Made by a program: the position numbers and the translations under genes. Below, piece after piece: positions 59,724-64,000 of a DNA stretch of 64,000 bases. The notes under the pieces were generated by a model. It was not told the origin of the DNA, ran no database searches, and saw nothing but the letters and a program-made list of their open reading frames with translations. The stretch spans positions 248,001-312,000 of the forward strand of contig CAVVFX010000001.1 in NCBI GenBank assembly GCA_963747535.1. Reading direction: 5' to 3'. Every line of letters starts with the position of its first letter. The stretch's first letter is position 1. Source of the DNA: CAVVFX01 sp963747535 (GTDB taxonomy: Bacteria > Acidobacteriota > Terriglobia > Bryobacterales > Bryobacteraceae).

Positions 59724-60368
59724 TTACCTAAACCGATAAGGATTCTTCCATACCAGTAACTGATGAATCACCCCACCAGCTAAGAACTGGAATCCCTCAT
59801 AGCGGAAGCCGGCTCGCAACATAGCATTCAGGGCCTTTACTATCTCTTCATCCTCTATGGCGACTGCCTCATTCAATTCCGTTGCGACTGCCGCATTCAC
59901 TGCCTCCTTCAATTCCCGTATGTCATCCAAAGTCGGCCGCTTCTTTGTCATACGGAAGATCAATTCCGGAATACTCGCCGGCGGCTCGACAACGGGCTCA
60001 GAATTATTGACCGGCGGCCCGATAACAGGCTGGGAATGGATGACCGGCGGCTCGACAGCAACCGGCTCTGAATTCCCGGCCGGCAAACACCAATGCTCCG
60101 CGGGGATTTCAATCAGGGTTCTCTCTTTGTTGTGGCTGAGGATCCGGATCACTCGACGCTCATCGCGGTTGAGTTGGTGCAGTGCGGGCAGGACCGTGCG
60201 CCGGGAGAGGCCGGTGGCCTGGGCGATCTCCTCGCTCGATTTATCGATCTGGCGATCGGGGCTCGCGTCGGCGATGCGATAGAGGTACGCGACGATCTTA
60301 AACTTGGTGGTGCTGAGTGTGCGGGCCCAACGGTCGACCACCACGGTCAAGAGGTTAGATGAGGTCAT
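59724..60368 (-). CDS. Winged-helix DNA-binding protein, 214 residues
   Basis: The N-terminal domain is a winged helix (TTKFKIVAYLYRIADASPDR, KSSEEIAQATGLSRRTVLPA, HQLNRDERRVIRIL). A Pro-rich linker with PVI/PVV..PP repeats follows, then an acidic helical C-terminal domain (RPTLDDIRELKEAVNAAVAT). It resembles plasmid or phage replication/regulatory proteins in plan, but no family was fixed. TATAAT lies eight bases upstream of the ATG (60377-60382 on the complement), and no Shine-Dalgarno is visible. Confidence 0.7.
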   Translation of the reverse strand: MTSSNLLTVVVDRWARTLSTTKFKIVAYLYRIADASPDRQIDKSSEEIAQATGLSRRTVLPALHQLNRDERRVIRILSHNKERTLIEIPAEHWCLPAGNSEPVAVEPPVIHSQPVIGPPVNNSEPVVEPPASIPELIFRMTKKRPTLDDIRELKEAVNAAVATELNEAVAIEDEEIVKALNAMLRAGFRYEGFQFLAGGVIHQLLVWKNPYRFR

Positions 60369-60376
60369 ACATTTGT

Positions 60377-60382
60377 ATTATA
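60377..60382 (-). promoter_or_regulatory. TATAAT box eight bases before the winged-helix start codon
   Basis: Minus-strand TATAAT is followed by ACAAATGT and the ATG at 60368. As at 15785, transcription from this box would give an mRNA with almost no leader. Confidence 0.45.
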
Positions 60383-60417
60383 TCTGAATTCTATTGAAAC
60401 CACAGCGAATCGGCGGT

Positions 60418-60540
60418 TTGCATATGCCCCCAGCGGGCATAGGCAATCGACGCAAGCCGCGGACAGGGCCAGTTCCAACCTGAGCCGCCTAGCCTGAAAA
60501 AAGGCCGGGCGCGCGGCAAAAGAAACAGAGAGAAGCCATC
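60418..60540 (-). repeat. Conserved block B between the IS630-like and winged-helix genes
   Basis: Shares the 22-bp core (60425-60446) and downstream segments with block A. Here the hairpin arms read TATGCCC and GGGCATA, so the stem is kept with different bases. It lies 3' of the IS630-like gene and 5' of the winged-helix gene. Confidence 0.75.
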
Positions 60541-60544
60541 TATA

Positions 60545-61645
60545 TCAATTCACCGCTATACACAAAACCTCCATTACCACTACCCCTTCTGCCTTACGAA
60601 CGAACTCATCGATCAATGGCGCCATCTCCTTCACCCCCTCGACCGGTGTTTGACGGCCCGACGCCTGAATCAACTCCAGCCAGCACTCGACGTATTCGAT
60701 CCAGCGGATCCGAGGTATGAAGTGCAGCAGAAAACGCGGGTGACAAGACAGCCATTGCTGAACCGCAGCCTCCGTATGGACGCCACATCCATACCACTGC
60801 ATCACCAGATGAACTTCCAATTCCCCAGGGACTTTCCCGTCGAGACGGTTCAAATACGTGAGAAAGCTGGCGGGCTGGCCGCCCACCGCCGGCAGAGATT
60901 GCGCAGCGGCCCGGAGCCGGAGTAAGTAGTTCACATCCTCGATAAAGCTGTCGAGGTTAAGGCTGGCGGGCTGGCTGTCGCCGATGGTGGTCACCGCCGG
61001 CAGAGATTTCAAAGCGGCCAGGAGTGAGTCGATTTCGGCGGCGGCAGGCCCGCCGCAATCGCCATCCGTGAAGCTTGCGGAAATGGCCGGGCGCGGGTCC
61101 ACAGCAAAAGCCAAAGCCCGGTCGATCGCATGGTAATAGAGACCCACCACCGCCGTTATCCGCAGACCAAACGACGGATCCGGACTGATGATGACCGGAT
61201 CCGGATACCCCTTTCCCCACAGCTTGCGGCCGGTGATCCCATACTTCTTCCAGGTGCGCTGTACCGTGGCCCTGCTAACGTGCAGGTGCCGCGCGAGGCG
61301 ATGAATAGTCCACCGCAGGCCGCCATACTGAGGGTATGATCCAAAGGAGAGATTGACGATCTCCAGTTCTTTGCGGAGATCCGCCGCGCTTCGGTCAGAA
61401 GGCGCGCGCGGAATCAACAGGCCTCCGAGACCATGCTTCACATAATCCCTCCGCCACTTGATCACGGTGGGCCGGCTGACGGAAAACCGGTCGGCCAGTT
61501 CATGGTTCGAGAGGCCCTCGGTGGCGCCCAGAATAACCCGGGCGCGAAGCTTGAGCCGGGCCGGATTCAATTTCGAATCAATGAGTCTCCTCAACTTCCA
61601 GAGGTCGTCATCAGACACCGTCAAGGATTCGGCTTTCCGGGACAT
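60545..61645 (-). CDS. IS630-like protein with altered catalytic triad, possibly domesticated
   Basis: The 366-residue uninterrupted frame has N-terminal HTH_23/32-type domains (GLSNHELADRFSVSRPTVIK, LRWTIHRLARHLHVSRATVQ), then a DDE-like region: ITAVVGLYYHAIDRALAFAV followed by DPRP (first Asp kept), GELEVHLVMQWYGCG (where IS630 enzymes have LxLDNYxTH; the second Asp is Gln) and IRWIEYVECWLELI (Glu kept). An insertion of about 70 residues separates the first two. No terminal repeats or TA duplications were noticed. An open frame without the catalytic Asp suggests a retained DNA-binding role (inference). Confidence 0.75.
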   Translation of the reverse strand: MSRKAESLTVSDDDLWKLRRLIDSKLNPARLKLRARVILGATEGLSNHELADRFSVSRPTVIKWRRDYVKHGLGGLLIPRAPSDRSAADLRKELEIVNLSFGSYPQYGGLRWTIHRLARHLHVSRATVQRTWKKYGITGRKLWGKGYPDPVIISPDPSFGLRITAVVGLYYHAIDRALAFAVDPRPAISASFTDGDCGGPAAAEIDSLLAALKSLPAVTTIGDSQPASLNLDSFIEDVNYLLRLRAAAQSLPAVGGQPASFLTYLNRLDGKVPGELEVHLVMQWYGCGVHTEAAVQQWLSCHPRFLLHFIPRIRWIEYVECWLELIQASGRQTPVEGVKEMAPLIDEFVRKAEGVVVMEVLCIAVN

Positions 61646-61936
61646 AGGTATTCAGTAAAACAGGGAACTTTTCTGGTGCAGCTGGCCGGCTCCTCTTTTC
61701 CGAGCGCCGGACACCTGTCCATCATCCACCACGCAAGCCAGGCCGGCCGGCGGAGGCCGCTTCTCACAGCCTCCTCCCGGCTGATGGGGTGACCCTCTCT
61801 GCAGAGTAGGGGTGGCCCATGTTTTCCAGCTTTTTGCCAGATCAGAGGAGTGTCACAGTAAAGTTAACCGGGGGATTCGGGTCGAAAGCCCGCACGTGGA
61901 TACGTGAAAAGCAGGTTCCATCGGCCCGCTACCCCA
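61646..61936. other. Upstream region of the IS630-like gene
   Basis: Gene-free; GC-rich inverted segments around CTGGCCGGC are present but no clear promoter or repeat-family block was identified. Confidence 0.4.
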
Positions 61937-62050
61937 TATGCAAAATGCTGCTCAGCTCGAAATTGGGCTGCCCGATGTCGCTGATGCGGCTAGCGGCAGA
62001 AAGAATCTGGTTGGCCAGACTGGTTGATGATCAGGGGGCGTCGGCTGAAA
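61937..62050 (-). pseudogene. C-terminal remnant of a second baseplate-J-like gene
   Basis: The minus strand reads PLIINQ, then in a shifted frame LANQILSAASRISDIGQPNF and ELSSIL, matching the end of the neighbouring baseplate-J-like gene (PLIINQLAKEIL, ADSRISDIG). Only about 110 bp remain. The stretch 62051-62386 between it and the gene holds nothing else I recognise. Confidence 0.75.
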
Positions 62051-62386
62051 AGACAAGTTGGCTGCCGCGCTCACCCGCCAAAGATAGCCAAGGAGAGAGA
62101 GGAAATGACGGCCTGATCCGCCGCGGCCACGCCGGAAGTAATCAACCGGGAGAGTGCACCCTGACCTGCGCCAAAGCACCCAATTGGCGGCATTCATCCC
62201 GGGCCAGGGCTTTGATGCGAACGTATACCTCTGAAAACCACCCTCAGCCTAACGGTGCTCCTGGTACTTACCCGGACACCTTTCCCGGCCCTTTTCCCAA
62301 TCAGTTTAGGATGTACTTTCCCGTGGGTCATTTTCCCTTCCGCACGATCGACTGTGAAATTTCTGGAAATTCCCGGCCAGAAAGTA

Positions 62387-63436
62387 CTAGTCAGCTCGTC
62401 GCCCGACCGCCCGATGTCGCTGATGCGGCTGTCGGCAAAGGATCTCCTTGGCCAGCTGGTTGATGATCAGCGGGGAGTTCACCGGGAGGTTGTTGATGTA
62501 GTTGGCGGCCGCACTCACCGCCGAGGAGAGGATCACCGCCTGGTCTGCCAGGCCTACCCCGGAGACGAAGCTCACGGTGGTCGACAGGCTGATGCCCACC
62601 AGGTCCGGCGTCAGGGACGAGCCCTGAATCGGAAAGGCCGCCGTATTGTTGATGGTCGTGTTCGCCAGCTGGGTCAGCGACGGCGGAATCACCGGCGAGA
62701 TCCCGTAGAGGTACACGATGAAGCTGCCGGCCGAGCTCGAGAACACCACGTCCTGGATGCCCGGGAGCTGCAGCAGCTGGAAGCGGATCGCCGCCTCATT
62801 GATGCCGCTCTGGCTGACCAGTTTCAGGTGGATCCTGTATTGGTAGGAGGTGTCGTCCTCTACGTCTCTCCCGCCGATGACTCCGTAGTTGTTGGTGACA
62901 AGGAGGCCTCCGGTGGGGAAGGAGGTGTAGTTGGTGAAGTTGGTTCTGGTGAACACGCCGGCGGCGGTGTTCCCAGAACTTCCAGTGTAAACGGAGGTCG
63001 CTGAAAAGGATTGAACTGAGTTTGCAGCCGGAAGATTGATCGCATCGGTTAGATAGATGGGGCCATTGGGCGCCGCGGTGAAGATCTGAATGTTGGCCGG
63101 GATCTGAATGTCGTTGCCGGAGTTCAGGTCGCCGAAGGTTCCGGTCCGGACATAGAACTGGAAGTTGTTATCGGATACGTCGGAGTAAGCATCCTGCGCC
63201 TGGATACGGGTCACGCCAAAGATCTGGCCGATCAGGTCAAGTGAATCTCCCGAAGCAAATGGCAGCAGTGTCTGGGTGACATTGAGGAACTCATTGTTCT
63301 CCAGGATGCCCAATTCGGCAGCTACGATGTCGGCGAAGGCGCGGGCTTTTCCGCCCGGCGCCAACTGGGTAATGCCGGACTGAGCCAGGGCAGTCAGGAT
63401 GTCGGAGGAGTAAGAGGCTGTACTTTTAGGGGTGGA
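62387..63436 (-). CDS. Baseplate J-like (gp47) protein, both ends irregular
   Basis: The core reads ILTALAQSGITQLAPGGKAR, LPFASGDSLDLIGQIFGVTR, FQFYVRTGTFGDLNSGNDIQ, IGGRDVEDDTSYQYRIHLKL and INEAAIRFQLLQLPGIQDVV, a phage/contractile-tail baseplate J family protein. The frame is open from 63436, but contains no ATG or GTG before a TTG at 63364, so the start is unclear. Near 62440 a one-base change diverts the end from the expected ADSRISDIGRSGDEL. It may be a decaying tail or injection-system gene; no sheath, tube or lysis genes are visible. Confidence 0.8.
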   Translation of the reverse strand, partial: STPKSTASYSSDILTALAQSGITQLAPGGKARAFADIVAAELGILENNEFLNVTQTLLPFASGDSLDLIGQIFGVTRIQAQDAYSDVSDNNFQFYVRTGTFGDLNSGNDIQIPANIQIFTAAPNGPIYLTDAINLPAANSVQSFSATSVYTGSSGNTAAGVFTRTNFTNYTSFPTGGLLVTNNYGVIGGRDVEDDTSYQYRIHLKLVSQSGINEAAIRFQLLQLPGIQDVVFSSSAGSFIVYLYGISPVIPPSLTQLANTTINNTAAFPIQGSSLTPDLVGISLSTTVSFVSGVGLADQAVILSSAVSAAANYINNLPVNSPLIINQLAKEILCRQPHQRHRAVGRRAD

Positions 63437-63462
63437 TCAGGCACTCGGAAGGTCACCAACAG

Positions 63463-63978
63463 TTATGATGCGCGCCCCGCGGTTTTTTCCGCGGCGGCGC
63501 AGAACGCAGCGTAGTCGTTGTGGGCGGCTTTGGCGAGTTCAAAGAGTTTTCCGAGCAAGTCTTCCGGCTTGTCGAACTGAACCATCAGGCAGCCGGCCTC
63601 AAAGCGGATACCGGTAGGGAGGTCCGCCATCTGCCGGTCGAGTGCATCCGCGCCGACAGGCAGCACGACCTCGGCGCCCGCCCTCAGGCGGCGCGCCTGG
63701 TCGACCATTTCCGAGAGCCGCTGTTTACGATGCATCTCATACTCGAAGCCCGGGTCCCGGTGAATCCGCTCGAGCTCGGCAATGAGATGAAGACGGTCGA
63801 CGAGAAAGGTCCGGCCGGCCTGGAAGCCGCCGAACCGGTGGCAGAGGCCGATCGCCTGGCGGCGCTTCAAGGCGAAGAGTTTTTCGACGAGGGCCCGGTC
63901 GACGACCGGCGCCTCCAGTACCTTCAGCTCACCGATAATCTCCGGAAGTAGTGGAAGCCATTGACTGGGGGCTGGCAT
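63463..63978 (-). CDS. Hypothetical protein upstream of the baseplate-J-like gene
   Basis: The 171-residue protein is mainly helical (VVDRALVEKLFALKRRQAIG, RTFLVDRLHLIAELERIHRD, KRQRLSEMVDQARRLRAGAE) with a beta-rich segment (LPTGIRFEAGCLMVQFDKPE). Its stop lies 26 bp before the open frame of the baseplate-J-like gene, so the two may be co-transcribed. No family was recognised. Confidence 0.65.
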   Translation of the reverse strand: MPAPSQWLPLLPEIIGELKVLEAPVVDRALVEKLFALKRRQAIGLCHRFGGFQAGRTFLVDRLHLIAELERIHRDPGFEYEMHRKQRLSEMVDQARRLRAGAEVVLPVGADALDRQMADLPTGIRFEAGCLMVQFDKPEDLLGKLFELAKAAHNDYAAFCAAAEKTAGRAS

Positions 63979-64000
63979 GGCAGGAGAATGAAAGGCGAAA

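Overview
The window looks like a GC-rich chromosome segment from a soil Acidobacteriota, most like the Bryobacterales / Candidatus Solibacter group. This is inference from gene families recalled from memory: Tat-exported dipeptidase, ThuA-like protein, PAS kinase with an HDOD regulator, CHC2/toprim fragments, a RIT element and a baseplate-J-like protein. No rRNA, tRNA or CRISPR was found. The segment is dominated by mobile DNA and its debris.

Layout. 0-4.4 kb: a catabolic/transport cluster (hypothetical protein, M19 dipeptidase, a deleted SelA-like enzyme, RidA, MFS transporter). 4.5-10.8 kb: nested elements; a three-recombinase RIT element sits between two inverted IS66 tnpC genes cut at the same codon, and the larger IS66 lies inside an IS200-type transposase. 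10.9-12.3 kb: a small gene, a toprim remnant and a dispersed repeat. 12.4-15.7 kb (minus): three genes ending in a PEP-CTERM-like repeat protein. 15.8-19.6 kb (plus): a four-gene exopolysaccharide-type operon (membrane protein, processive GT2, bactofilin-like protein, YaiO-like barrel). 19.6-32.4 kb: response regulators, two inverted near-identical copies of an NtrC-type regulator, an intact 2,000-bp ISKra4-type insertion with a 9-bp target duplication, ISAzo13-type elements that have broken and fused with a cpaE gene, and an IS6 copy. 32.4-38.9 kb: mostly broken genes. 39.5-43.5 kb: a kinase / HDOD-regulator / receiver operon lying between inverted IS6 copies. 45-47.4 kb: an XerC-like recombinase with a perfect upstream hairpin, and a CPBP protease. 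47.5-55.2 kb: small unknown genes alternating with modular GC-rich repeats. 55.3-59.5 kb: a degenerate receiver, a MerR-regulated pair, an FAD oxidoreductase and a SnoaL-like protein. 59.5-64 kb (minus): a winged-helix gene with a collapsed tandem duplicate, a domesticated-looking IS630-type protein, and baseplate-J-like genes.

The most unusual feature is a modular GC-rich repeat of about 250-350 bp, with at least 15 full or partial copies between 11.7 and 55.1 kb. It flanks small genes, several of which encode short Cys-containing helical proteins. One unit of about 490 bp (a small gene bounded by repeat modules) occurs twice, 32 kb apart, and the duplicated NtrC-type regulator also abuts the modules. 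I infer that the repeats act as recombination boundaries for small-gene cassettes. Other points of interest are perfect dyads pressed against transposase start codons, two TATAAT boxes directly in front of start codons, and several proteins that have lost catalytic residues while keeping an open frame.
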